From Lentzea albida (GTDB taxonomy: Bacteria; Actinomycetota; Actinomycetes; Mycobacteriales; Pseudonocardiaceae), in contig NZ_FOFV01000001.1 in assembly GCF_900111005.1 (NCBI RefSeq), positions 1 through 64,000 of the forward strand: a DNA stretch of 64,000 nucleotides, written 5' to 3'. Made by a program: the position numbers and the translations under genes. Below, piece by piece: positions 41,619-49,579 of the stretch. How positions within the stretch are numbered: the stretch's first letter is position 1; each line of letters opens with the position of its first letter. The notes below the pieces were generated by a model. The model worked only from the letters and a program-made list of their open reading frames with translations, was not told the DNA's origin and ran no database searches.

Positions 41619-42485
41619 GTGCCCGAGCTACCCGAGGTAGAAGCGCTGGTCCACCACCTGCGTGAGAACGCGGTGGGCCGCACGGTGCACCGCGTCGACG
41701 TCGCGTCGCTGCAGGTGCTGAAGACGTTCGACCCGCCGTGGACCGCTTTGCACGGCCAGGAGGTCGTGGCCGCGCACCGGCACGGCAAGCACCTCGACCT
41801 GGAGGTCGCGGACGGCCTGCACCTGGTCGTCCACCTCGCCCGCGCCGGCTGGCTGCGCTGGGCCGACACCATGTCCGCACCGCCGCCCAAGCAGGGGCGG
41901 GGGCCGCTCGCGTTGCGCGTGCACCTCGGCCCGCCCGGTCAGGGGCCGGGCTTCGACCTGACGGAAGCGGGCACCAAGAAAGGTCTCGCGGCGTGGATCG
42001 TGCGCGACCCCAGGTCCATCGCGAGCATTGCGCGGCTGGGTCCCGACGCGCTGGGGATCACCCGCACGCAGCTGGAGGACCTGTTCGCCAAGCGCACCGA
42101 ACGCCTGAAGACGTCGCTCACGGACCAGAGCCTGATCGCGGGCATCGGCAACGCCTACTCCGACGAGATCATGCACATGGCCCGGCTCTCGCCGTACGCC
42201 ACGACGGGCAAGCTCGACGAAGAGCAGCTGGACCACCTGCACGAGGCGATGCTGACCACGCTGACCGATGCGGTCGCACGGTCCGTTGGCCAGGACGCGG
42301 CCCGTCTGAAAGGCGAGAAGCGGTCGGGGCTGCGGGTGCACGCGCGCACCGGGCTGCCATGTCCCGTCTGCGGCGACACGGTTCGCGAGGTGTCGTTCGC
42401 GGACAAGGCGTTCCAGTACTGCCCGACGTGCCAGACCGGGGGCAAGCCGCTGGCCGACCGCCGGTTGTCCCGCCTGCTCAAATAA
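41619..42485 (+). CDS. Fpg/Nei-family DNA glycosylase
   Basis: A 288-residue DNA glycosylase/AP lyase that removes oxidised bases. After Met removal the chain begins PELPEVEALV, giving the catalytic proline P1 and the following glutamates. The helix-two-turn-helix region DQSLIAGIGNAYSDEI binds DNA. A C-terminal zinc finger is complete: CPVC and CPTC with KAFQYCPTCQTGGK between and after them. It starts at a GTG 15 bp after the membrane protein gene. Confidence 0.93.
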   Translation: MPELPEVEALVHHLRENAVGRTVHRVDVASLQVLKTFDPPWTALHGQEVVAAHRHGKHLDLEVADGLHLVVHLARAGWLRWADTMSAPPPKQGRGPLALRVHLGPPGQGPGFDLTEAGTKKGLAAWIVRDPRSIASIARLGPDALGITRTQLEDLFAKRTERLKTSLTDQSLIAGIGNAYSDEIMHMARLSPYATTGKLDEEQLDHLHEAMLTTLTDAVARSVGQDAARLKGEKRSGLRVHARTGLPCPVCGDTVREVSFADKAFQYCPTCQTGGKPLADRRLSRLLK

Positions 42486-42520
42486 CCGCCGCTTAACCGG
42501 GGTGGACGAGCCTCGGTGGC

Positions 42521-42967
42521 ATGACTCGTCCGGGCAAGACCATCGCAGTGCTGTCCATCGCCGCCGCGGCTTCCGTGATCGCGCCGATGAACGCCAACGC
42601 CGCCGAGTACGGGTGCACGGGTTCGCTGATCGACACCTACTCGGTGAAGTCCGGTGTGGGCAACCACCTGAGCACGATCCGGCTGTACTACAACTCCAGC
42701 ACCGGTTACAACTGCGCGGCGAACGTCAAGACGGCGTACTACTCGCAGTTCAAGCACTACGCCAGCATCTCCATGTACAACAAGGACTTCCGCGAGGACG
42801 ACAACAACCGTCCCGGCTACAACAACGACTTCGACGCCGGCAACTTCCAGTACTACGCCGGTCCGGTCAAGGTGTACGCCAAGGGCAAGTGCGTCACCAT
42901 CCGCGCCGTCACGAAGTACTACGACGAGACCGCCATCAAGGACGCCGTCGGAGTTCACTGCGGCTGA
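42521..42967 (+). CDS. secreted spore-associated-protein-A-like protein
   Basis: A 148-residue exported protein. The signal peptide ends near ANA. The mature part is Tyr/Asn-rich with four cysteines (YGCTGS, YNCAAN, GKCVTI, VHCG) and the segment DAGNFQYYAGPVKVYAKGKC, which recalls spore-associated protein A of Streptomyces. That family is found on aerial hyphae and spores. The last 13 bp overlap the convergent lutC gene. The family match is from pattern memory and moderate. Confidence 0.7.
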   Translation: MTRPGKTIAVLSIAAAASVIAPMNANAAEYGCTGSLIDTYSVKSGVGNHLSTIRLYYNSSTGYNCAANVKTAYYSQFKHYASISMYNKDFREDDNNRPGYNNDFDAGNFQYYAGPVKVYAKGKCVTIRAVTKYYDETAIKDAVGVHCG

Positions 42968-43539
42968 ACGACCAGCACCTCCAGGGTGCGGGGGCCGTGG
43001 ACGCCCTCCACCCGGTTGAGCTCGATGTCGCTCGTCGCCGAAGGGCCGCTGATGAACGTCAGCGGCCTCGTCGGTTCCAGGCGCCGCAACGCCTCCGGCA
43101 CCGACGCCGCGATCTGGTCGGCGCGAACGACGCACAGGTGGTAGTCCGGCAGCAGGGTGAGCGCACGGCGTCCCTGCGCCTCGCCGCCGTCCAGCACGAT
43201 CGTGCCGGTGTCCGCGATCGCGACCGCGCACCCGGTCAGCACGCCGTCCGACCCGTCGAGCTCCTCGATGGTGAGCGGCTCGTGCAGCCACGTGACGCCG
43301 TCGACCAGCCACTCGGGGGGAACGTCCGCGGGCACGACGATCCTCTTGCCCCGCAGGCGTTCGAGCGCTGCCGGCACGTCGGTGACGGTGTGGACGACCG
43401 CGCGGTAGTCGGCGACCCGTTCGGCGAACAGCTCGACACCGCCGGTGCCCGTCTCGTGGTAGCCGCGGACAACGGGCTCCGCCGCGGGCACTCGGGCGTC
43501 GCGGATGCGGTTGAGGATCTCTTCTCGTGCGCTAGCCAC
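42955..43539 (-). CDS. lutC: lactate utilization protein C (LutC)
   Basis: A 194-residue LUD-domain protein, third subunit of the LutABC L-lactate dehydrogenase complex that oxidises lactate to pyruvate. It shows the LUD phrases TGCAVAIADTGTIVLDGGEAQ (quoted in 20-residue part TGCAVAIADTGTIVLDGGEA), RRALTLLP, and FISGPSATSDIELNRVEGVHG in shortened form near the end. It overlaps lutB by 8 bp. Gene order A-B-C matches the canonical operon. Confidence 0.95.
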   Translation of the reverse strand: MASAREEILNRIRDARVPAAEPVVRGYHETGTGGVELFAERVADYRAVVHTVTDVPAALERLRGKRIVVPADVPPEWLVDGVTWLHEPLTIEELDGSDGVLTGCAVAIADTGTIVLDGGEAQGRRALTLLPDYHLCVVRADQIAASVPEALRRLEPTRPLTFISGPSATSDIELNRVEGVHGPRTLEVLVVQPQ

Positions 43540-44950
43540 GGTTCTTCCTCCACCAGGCGCGGAACGACTCGGACGGCGGTGCGGGCACGTCGCGGGAGGA
43601 CGTCCACTTCGAACCCGGCCACGGCAGCGACGTGATCCTGCCGTCCCGCGCCAGGAAACGGGCCAGGGAACCGGCTTTCTGGGCCTTCTCGTAGCGCGAG
43701 GCCTCCCTGAACACCCACGCGGCGGCCGCCATCGCGACGGACTCCGCCGTGAGCCCCTTGGCTTCCACGGCCTCGGCGCGCAGGTGCGTGAGGACGGACG
43801 GGATGTCGATCCGCACCGGGCAGACCTCGAAGCAGGCGCCGCACAGCGAGGAGGCGTAGGGGAGTGAGGCCGCCTGCGGGTCGTGCATGTCGCCGACCAG
43901 TTGCGGCGTCAGGATCGCGCCGATCGGGCCGGGGTAGACCGAGCCGTACGACTGGCCGCCGGTGCGCTCGTAGACCGGGCACACGTTGAGGCACGCGCTG
44001 CACCGGATGCACCGGAGCGCTTGGCGCCCAACGGAATCCTCCAGCGTGGCGGTGCGGCCGTTGTCGATCAGCACGAGGTGGAACCGCTGCGGCCCGTCGC
44101 CTTCGGTGACGCCGGTCCACACGCTCGTGTACGGGTTCATCCGCTCCGCCGTGGACGAGCGGGGCAGCAACTGCAGGAAGACCTCGAGGTCCTGCCACGT
44201 CGGCACGAGCTTCTCGATGCCCATGACGGTGATCAGCGTGTCCGGCAGCGTCAGGCACATCCGGCCGTTGCCCTCGGACTCCAGCACCACGATCGACCCG
44301 GTGTCGGCGACGGCGAAGTTCGCGCCGGAGATCGCCACCTTGGTCGTGAGGAACTTCTCGCGCAGGTAGACGCGTGCCGCCTCGGCGAGGTCCGCGGGTT
44401 CGTCGGAGACCTCGACGCCCATGCGGCGCTGGAAGATCTCGCGGATCTCCGAGCGGTTGCGGTGGATCGCGGGCACCAGGATGTGCGACGGCCTGTCGTC
44501 GCCGAGCTGCACGATCAACTCGGCGAGGTCGGTCTCGATCGCGTGCACGCCACCGGCTTCGAGCGCCTCGTTGAGCCCGATCTCGGCCGTGGCCATGGAC
44601 TTGACCTTGACGACCTCGTTCGCGCCCTCCTCCCGGCAGAGGTCGAGCACGATCCGGTTGGCCTCCTCGGCGTCCCGGGCCCAGTGGACGACGCCGCCTC
44701 GCGCCGTGACCGACTCCTCGAGCTGCACGAGGAGCGTGTCGAGGCGCGCCAGGACGTCGTTCTTGATCTGCTCGCCGGCGACCCTGAGCTGCTCCCAGTC
44801 GGTCATCTCGCCGACCGCGGCCGCCCTGCGCCCCCGGATGGTCCCGGTGGCCTTGCGCAGGTTCTGCCGCAGCTGCGTGTCGGCCAACGCCGTGTGCGCG
44901 GCCTTGGGGAACGTCGGGCTGCCCAGCCACGTCACCGGGTTGCGAGCCAC
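43532..44950 (-). CDS. lutB: lactate utilization protein B (LutB), iron-sulfur subunit
   Basis: A 472-residue protein combining an N-terminal LUD domain (ISGANFAVADTGSIVVLESE, MCLTLPDTLITVMGIEKLVP) with two C-terminal [4Fe-4S] ferredoxin motifs, CIRCSACLNVCP and CGACFEVCP. It passes electrons from lactate oxidation to the respiratory chain together with LutA and LutC. GGAGGAGG stands 5 nt before GTG 44950, inside lutA, with which it overlaps by 19 bp. Confidence 0.95.
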   Translation of the reverse strand: MARNPVTWLGSPTFPKAAHTALADTQLRQNLRKATGTIRGRRAAAVGEMTDWEQLRVAGEQIKNDVLARLDTLLVQLEESVTARGGVVHWARDAEEANRIVLDLCREEGANEVVKVKSMATAEIGLNEALEAGGVHAIETDLAELIVQLGDDRPSHILVPAIHRNRSEIREIFQRRMGVEVSDEPADLAEAARVYLREKFLTTKVAISGANFAVADTGSIVVLESEGNGRMCLTLPDTLITVMGIEKLVPTWQDLEVFLQLLPRSSTAERMNPYTSVWTGVTEGDGPQRFHLVLIDNGRTATLEDSVGRQALRCIRCSACLNVCPVYERTGGQSYGSVYPGPIGAILTPQLVGDMHDPQAASLPYASSLCGACFEVCPVRIDIPSVLTHLRAEAVEAKGLTAESVAMAAAAWVFREASRYEKAQKAGSLARFLARDGRITSLPWPGSKWTSSRDVPAPPSESFRAWWRKNRG

Positions 44951-45645
44951 GGGTCCTCCTCCGTCGAAGCCAGGATCTCCGCCAGGTGCACCGGCCGCAC
45001 GCCCGCGCGCAGCCGCGAGAGCCCGCCGCCGATGTGCATGAGGCAGGAGTTGTCGCCCGCGCTGAGCACCTCGGCACCGGTCGAGAGCACGCTGGTCATC
45101 TTGTCCGCGAGCATCGCCGTGGACGTCTCGGCGTTCTTCACCGCGAACGTGCCGCCGAAGCCGCAGCAGTGCGTCGAGTCCGGCAGTTCCACCAGATCGA
45201 GTGCCTTCACGGCCCTGAGCAGCGCCAGCGGCTTGTCGCCGACGCCGAGCATGCGCAACGAGTGGCACGTGGGGTGGTAGGTGACCCGGTGGGGGAACCA
45301 CGCGCCGACGTCCGTCACGCCCAGCACGTCCACGAGGAACTCGGCGAGCTCGAACGTGCGCGGCGGCGACTCGCCGAGCGTCGGGTGGATCTCGCGCACC
45401 ATGCCGGCACATGACCCGGACGGAGCAACGACGTGGTCGTAGTCGCGGAAGACGTCGGTGTACTTGCGCGCCAACGGCTTCGCGTGCTCCCGGTAGCCGG
45501 TGTTGAAGTGCATCTGGCCGCAGCACGTCTGGCCGAGCGGGAAGTCGACCGAACAGCCGAGCCGCTCCAGCAGTCGCACCACGGCACGGGCCGTCTCGGG
45601 GAAGAACGTGTCCGTCAGGCAGGTCGCGAACAGTGCCACTCTCAC
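44932..45645 (-). CDS. lutA: lactate utilization protein A (LutA)
   Basis: A 237-residue protein with two CCG domains typical of heterodisulfide-reductase-like subunits: TCCGQMHFNTGY with PSGSCAGM, then HPTCHSL with HCCGFGGTFAVKN. It is the first subunit gene of the lutABC operon. GTG 45645 has AGGG at normal spacing and gives the usual start MRVALFATCLTD; a GTG two codons earlier is the alternative. It diverges from the LytS-type kinase across 105 bp. Confidence 0.93.
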   Translation of the reverse strand: MRVALFATCLTDTFFPETARAVVRLLERLGCSVDFPLGQTCCGQMHFNTGYREHAKPLARKYTDVFRDYDHVVAPSGSCAGMVREIHPTLGESPPRTFELAEFLVDVLGVTDVGAWFPHRVTYHPTCHSLRMLGVGDKPLALLRAVKALDLVELPDSTHCCGFGGTFAVKNAETSTAMLADKMTSVLSTGAEVLSAGDNSCLMHIGGGLSRLRAGVRPVHLAEILASTEEDPWLATR

Positions 45646-45750
45646 CCGCACACCCTCTCCCTGAATTCATCGGATGTCTACCCGGATCGGTGGACCGTAC
45701 GGGGGTACGCCGGGCGCGCCTCTTGCTATAGGGGTGCCCCACAGCACAGC

Positions 45751-47010
45751 ATGTGCACCGTGGGCGACCTGTTGACCGAGCGCGCCGTGCTCGGTGTCAT
45801 CGCGACCCTGGCCGTTCTGGGCCTCTTCGTGATGCTGTGCCGCGCTCGACGAGTCAGCACCTCCGTCGAGGATGCTGTGATGGACATGCTCGACCGCATG
45901 TCCAGGGCGTCGAGCGACCTCCGCGCGGGCTTGACGGAGGAGGCGGCGAACAAGGCCACACCCCACCTGCGCGAGATGCTCAGGTGCGTCGCGGTCGCCA
46001 TCACCGACGAAGAGGGCACCGTCCTGTCGTGGGACGGCGGCGCGAACGACCACTACGAGTACCTCCGCGACACCGTGGCCAGGGCCATCAACAACTGCCA
46101 CAAGGAACACGTCGACCACCGCAAGCTCGGCTGCGAACTGCAGGGCCCGTGCTCCCTGCACAGCGTCGTCGTGGTCCCCCTCGTCGTCGAGGGTGACGTG
46201 GCCGGCACGTTGATCGTGGTCTCCGGCGTCGCCTCGAAGCGCCAGATCCGCATGGCCGAGGAGACCGCCCGCTTCGTCTCGACCCAGCTGGAGCTGGAAG
46301 TCGTCCAGAAGCAACGGCAGGCGCTCGCCCAGGCCGAGGTGAAGGCGCTGCGGGCCCAGATCTCACCGCACTTCGTCTACAACGCCCTGAACACGATCTC
46401 GTCCCTGATCCGCACGGACCCCTCGCACGCCCGAGAGCTGCTGCAGGAGTTCGCGGAGTTCACGCGCTACTCGTTCCGCACCGACGGCCTCTTCACGACG
46501 CTGTCCGACGAGCTCACCAACATCGACCGCTACCTCACGATCGAACAGGCCAGGTACGGCTCGCGCCTGACCGTGCGCCTGCGGATCGCCCCCGAGGTCC
46601 TCCAGGTCGTCCTGCCGTTCCTCGTCCTGCAGCCGCTGGTCGAGAACGCGGTCCGCCACGGCCTGGCCAAGAAGCCGGGCGGCGGCATGCTGACCATCAC
46701 CGCCGAGGACAACGGCAGCGAGGCGCTGATCAGCGTCGAGGACGACGGCGTGGGCATGGACCCGGACCGTCTCGACGACATCAAGGACGCGCACCAGACC
46801 GGTGCGCACGTCGGCATCGGCAACATCAACGACCGCATGCGCACCGTGTTCGGCGCGGAGTACGCGCTGGTGGTGGAGACGGCGCCCAACGCGGGCACCA
46901 AGGTGATCCTGAAGGTGCCGAAGTTCGCGCGGAACGTGCTGCCGAACCTGAACATCGGGTCGCAGATGGACGAGCCGATGACGAACGAGCAGCCGGCGAT
47001 CCGCGCCTGA
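45751..47010 (+). CDS. LytS-type sensor histidine kinase
   Basis: A 419-residue sensor kinase with one N-terminal transmembrane helix (about 13-30), a GAF-like input domain (70-185) and a His_kinase/HATPase module. The phospho-acceptor is H207 in SPHFVYNALN and the ATP site includes ENAVRHG and DDGVGMD. The input domain has a cluster of Cys and His (C116, H117, H120, H123, C128, C134, H137) that could bind a metal or sense redox. LytS/BtsS/YpdA-type kinases pair with LytTR regulators and in several bacteria respond to pyruvate; its likely partner is encoded at 49580. It diverges from lutABC. Confidence 0.88.
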   Translation: MCTVGDLLTERAVLGVIATLAVLGLFVMLCRARRVSTSVEDAVMDMLDRMSRASSDLRAGLTEEAANKATPHLREMLRCVAVAITDEEGTVLSWDGGANDHYEYLRDTVARAINNCHKEHVDHRKLGCELQGPCSLHSVVVVPLVVEGDVAGTLIVVSGVASKRQIRMAEETARFVSTQLELEVVQKQRQALAQAEVKALRAQISPHFVYNALNTISSLIRTDPSHARELLQEFAEFTRYSFRTDGLFTTLSDELTNIDRYLTIEQARYGSRLTVRLRIAPEVLQVVLPFLVLQPLVENAVRHGLAKKPGGGMLTITAEDNGSEALISVEDDGVGMDPDRLDDIKDAHQTGAHVGIGNINDRMRTVFGAEYALVVETAPNAGTKVILKVPKFARNVLPNLNIGSQMDEPMTNEQPAIRA

Positions 47011-47033
47011 TCAGCAGCGTCGGCCGGCCGGAA

Positions 47034-47726
47034 ATGGCGAGCATCGGTGAGGTGGTCGCCGCGCTGAGGCATTCAGTCGCGGACTTGCCCTTCACCGCCC
47101 TGGCAGAGGCGCTCGAATCGGCCGAGGACGCGAAGGCGTTGGTCGAACAGGCTGCCGAAGGTAGCGATCAAGCCGAGTTCGCGCAGGTCATCGCGTCGTT
47201 CGAGCAAGCGGTCCACGGTATCGGTGAGCTTCAGCGGCAGCTCACCGATATCCAGCGGTCGGTCACGCAGACGGCGAACCAGCTGGAGGGGAACCAAGTA
47301 TCGAGGCCACCTTCCGAGGACGTCGCGAAGCCACAAGCACCTGAGCGGCTCCTCCGGGCTCTTCCTGAGCGGGAAGAACCCGGAGGAAAGACCACCGGGT
47401 ACTGGCAGGACCACGACGGGAGGGTGCGAGGGCCAGTCGTGAGCGGTCGGGGTCAGCTTCGTGATCAGGCGGTTGATGGGCTTCGACGACTCGGTCTCGT
47501 ATCCGGACGGGGGACGCTGACAGTCGCTGACCACGTCGAGGTGCAGATTGCTGTTCAAGTCGAGATCAGCGGAATGGGGAACACGACATTGGCCGTGAAC
47601 AACCGTCCTTGCGATGTCGGTCCGTTCTCGTGCGACCGCGTGGTGCCGAGAGTGCTTCGACCTGGCCAACGCCTTACGGTGTACTGGCCGGGTGGAGTGA
47701 AGACGTACGTCGGCAAGGAGCGTTGA
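47034..47726 (+). CDS. SCP1.201/DddA-like deaminase toxin
   Basis: A 230-residue toxin. Residues 1-90 are a helical hairpin or coiled-coil leader (MASIGEVVAALRHSVADLPF onward). A Pro-rich linker joins it to a C-terminal deaminase, residues about 120-228. Catalytic H167 and E169 lie in the HVE motif, and C193 and C200 in NRPC and FSC complete the zinc site. LRPGQRLTVYWPGG closes the fold as in SCP1.201/DddA-like deaminases, some of which deaminate cytosine in double-stranded DNA. No secretion signal is seen; the leader resembles WXG-type helices. It begins 23 bp after the kinase gene and is followed by its immunity gene. Confidence 0.85.
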   Translation: MASIGEVVAALRHSVADLPFTALAEALESAEDAKALVEQAAEGSDQAEFAQVIASFEQAVHGIGELQRQLTDIQRSVTQTANQLEGNQVSRPPSEDVAKPQAPERLLRALPEREEPGGKTTGYWQDHDGRVRGPVVSGRGQLRDQAVDGLRRLGLVSGRGTLTVADHVEVQIAVQVEISGMGNTTLAVNNRPCDVGPFSCDRVVPRVLRPGQRLTVYWPGGVKTYVGKER

Positions 47727-47728
47727 CC

Positions 47729-48145
47729 GTGGGTTATGTGCTCGACGTGGCTTATCGCCATGATCAGGAGCCCAAACATCTCCGCAGTCGAGAGGACGTC
47801 GATGCGTTCGTCGAAGAGTTGTTGACCCTTGGGCCCGCGTACAGCGCTGCCACTGCCTACGCGGTGGAGGAGGGCAGTGACGACCTTCCCGACCACGAGT
47901 TGCTGATCGGCGCCGACGGGACCACCGGGATGGGGGCTGCGCGGTACAGCGGTGAGGCGGGCACTTGGTACGTCCGAGGGGAGCACGCCAAGCGCGGGAG
48001 CGTGTCGTTCGCGTACTTCGGGACGGCGCAGGAGTTTCCGGCAGACGCCGAGGTGCCGTTGAGCCTTGTCCGCGAGGTTCTGGTGGGACTGCTGGAGAGC
48101 GGGGGTGGGCGACCTGACGGGCTCAACTGGGCCGTGACCGATTGA
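47729..48145 (+). CDS. Imm1-family immunity protein
   Basis: A 138-residue immunity protein that should bind and block the upstream deaminase. The C-terminal pattern YFGTAQEFPADAEVPLSLVR, then a helix and GGGRPDGLNW, is the Imm1 signature, a family repeatedly found next to SCP1.201-type deaminases. GTG 47729 lies 2 bp after the toxin stop, with AAGGAG about 8 nt upstream, so toxin and antidote are translationally linked. Confidence 0.85.
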   Translation: MGYVLDVAYRHDQEPKHLRSREDVDAFVEELLTLGPAYSAATAYAVEEGSDDLPDHELLIGADGTTGMGAARYSGEAGTWYVRGEHAKRGSVSFAYFGTAQEFPADAEVPLSLVREVLVGLLESGGGRPDGLNWAVTD

Positions 48146-48282
48146 CGCGTCTGAACTTTCCGAAAGTTGCAAGGTCAATCATGCTCAACCCCGGCCCACC
48201 CCGTGCCGATTGTGGTGGTGACCAATGAACAGCCGGTCGATTGAACAACCAGAGGCCGGCCGCGAGTAAAGGCCATCAACCA

Positions 48283-48363
48283 GTGCAGGAACAAACAGCA
48301 CCCGAGCGCGTCCGCGTCTGCATCAAGTGCACCGCCAAGGGGTTCAACAGCTGCAAGTGCTGA
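48283..48363 (+). CDS. 26-residue Cys-rich micropeptide
   Basis: GTG 48283 opens a 26-codon frame encoding a basic peptide with CIKC and a terminal CKC, four cysteines in the last 14 residues. This would suit a small zinc site or two disulfides. AAAGG lies 10 nt upstream. It follows the toxin/immunity pair on the same strand by 137 bp. A 14-codon frame at 48224-48268 precedes it and is probably noise. Coding is plausible but unproven. Confidence 0.35.
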   Translation: MQEQTAPERVRVCIKCTAKGFNSCKC

Positions 48364-48376
48364 CGAGCACCGCGGC

Positions 48377-48544
48377 TCAGCGTGCTGCAACAGCCAAAGT
48401 CGTGATCAGCACGACGGCGCACACGCTCCAGCTCACCCACATCCAGTAGATGTGCATCGGCGTCGGCCCGGCGGCGTTCTGCCTGCCCCGGTCGTCCCAC
48501 CACTCGACGTACCGTTCGAGCCAGCGGATCGGGTTGAACGTCAC
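48377..48544 (-). CDS. 55-residue membrane protein
   Basis: A small leftward gene encoding a 55-residue protein with a Trp-rich amphipathic start (TFNPIRWLERYVEWWDDRGR) and one transmembrane helix (WSVCAVVLITTLAVAA). The clear amphipathic-then-hydrophobic layout supports coding. The GTG start has only a weak GGTTCGGG upstream. It diverges from the S49 peptidase gene. Confidence 0.5.
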   Translation of the reverse strand: MTFNPIRWLERYVEWWDDRGRQNAAGPTPMHIYWMWVSWSVCAVVLITTLAVAAR

Positions 48545-48646
48545 AGCCCGAACCTAACACCGTCAGACGTGTTCCAGGTCACGCGGGAGCAACCGACCAC
48601 CATCGAGGCTCCCGCGTGTCCGCGAAACGCACGTACTGTCGAGTAC

Positions 48647-49507
48647 ATGAGCGTCACGGACAAGATCGCGGCCCGGCTCCCGAGGGTGATGGACCGGGGC
48701 GAGCGACCCCCGGTGGTCGCGGCGGTGCGGTTGCACGGGGTCATCACCCCGCAGTCCTCGCCTGTCGCGCGCAACACGATCAGCCTCCAGAACATCGAGT
48801 CGGCGATCAACCGCGCGTTCGACAACGAGCGGCTCATCGCCGTGGCGCTGCTCATCAACTCCCCCGGTGGGGCGCCGACGCAGTCCGCCCTCATCGCGGA
48901 ACGCATCCGGGAGCTCGCGACCAAGAAGCACGTGCCGGTGCTCGCGTTCTGCGAGGACGTCGCGGCGAGCGGTGGGTACTGGCTGGCGTGCGCGGGGGAC
49001 GAGATCTACGCGCACGGCACGAGCCTCGTCGGGTCCATCGGGGTCGTGAGCGCGGGCTTCGGGCTCAACGGCCTGCTGGAGAAGGCGGGCGTCGAGCGCC
49101 GCGTCTACACCGCGGGCGAGAACAAGGTGCGGCTCGACCCGTTCCAGCAGGAGAAGCCCGAGGACGTCGAGTGGCTCAAGGGCCTGCACGCCGACCTGCA
49201 CGAGCAGTTCAAGGCGTGGGTGACCGAACGGCGTGGCGCCAAGCTGAGCACCGACACCGACCTGTTCAGCGGTGAGGTGTGGACCGGCAACAAGGCGCAG
49301 CAGCTGGGTCTCGTCGACGGCATCGGCACGATCCGCAGCGTCATCGCCAAGCGCTTCCCCGACGCCGAACTGACGATCGCCGAGCCGCGCAAGCCGTTGC
49401 TGGCCAAGCTCGGGCTCGCCGGCGCGTCCACCCGATCGGGCGATCTCGTGACGCAGGTGCTCGCCAGTGTCGAGGAACGTGCTCGCTGGTCCCGATTCGG
49501 GCTCTGA
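48647..49507 (+). CDS. S49-family peptidase (SppA/SohB-like)
   Basis: A 286-residue protein of the signal-peptide peptidase clan: ALLINSPGG, the serine motif DVAASGGYW, and GTSLVGSIGVVS all match. It lacks an N-terminal transmembrane helix, so it may act in the cytoplasm or at the membrane surface. In Bacillus SppA the general-base lysine lies in a segment aligned with GNKAQQLGLVD; here the aligned residue appears to be Q, although K two positions earlier may serve. It lies between the toxin module and the LytTR regulator. Confidence 0.85.
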   Translation: MSVTDKIAARLPRVMDRGERPPVVAAVRLHGVITPQSSPVARNTISLQNIESAINRAFDNERLIAVALLINSPGGAPTQSALIAERIRELATKKHVPVLAFCEDVAASGGYWLACAGDEIYAHGTSLVGSIGVVSAGFGLNGLLEKAGVERRVYTAGENKVRLDPFQQEKPEDVEWLKGLHADLHEQFKAWVTERRGAKLSTDTDLFSGEVWTGNKAQQLGLVDGIGTIRSVIAKRFPDAELTIAEPRKPLLAKLGLAGASTRSGDLVTQVLASVEERARWSRFGL

Positions 49508-49579
49508 GCATCAGTTCGGTTTCACAGGGCGTGTCGTCACCGACCCCGGCGTAGACACGACCGCACATTGGTGGGCAAG

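Noticed and set aside
48224..48268. 14-codon frame before the Cys-rich micropeptide
   Set aside because: Too short, no ribosome site of note and no sequence character.
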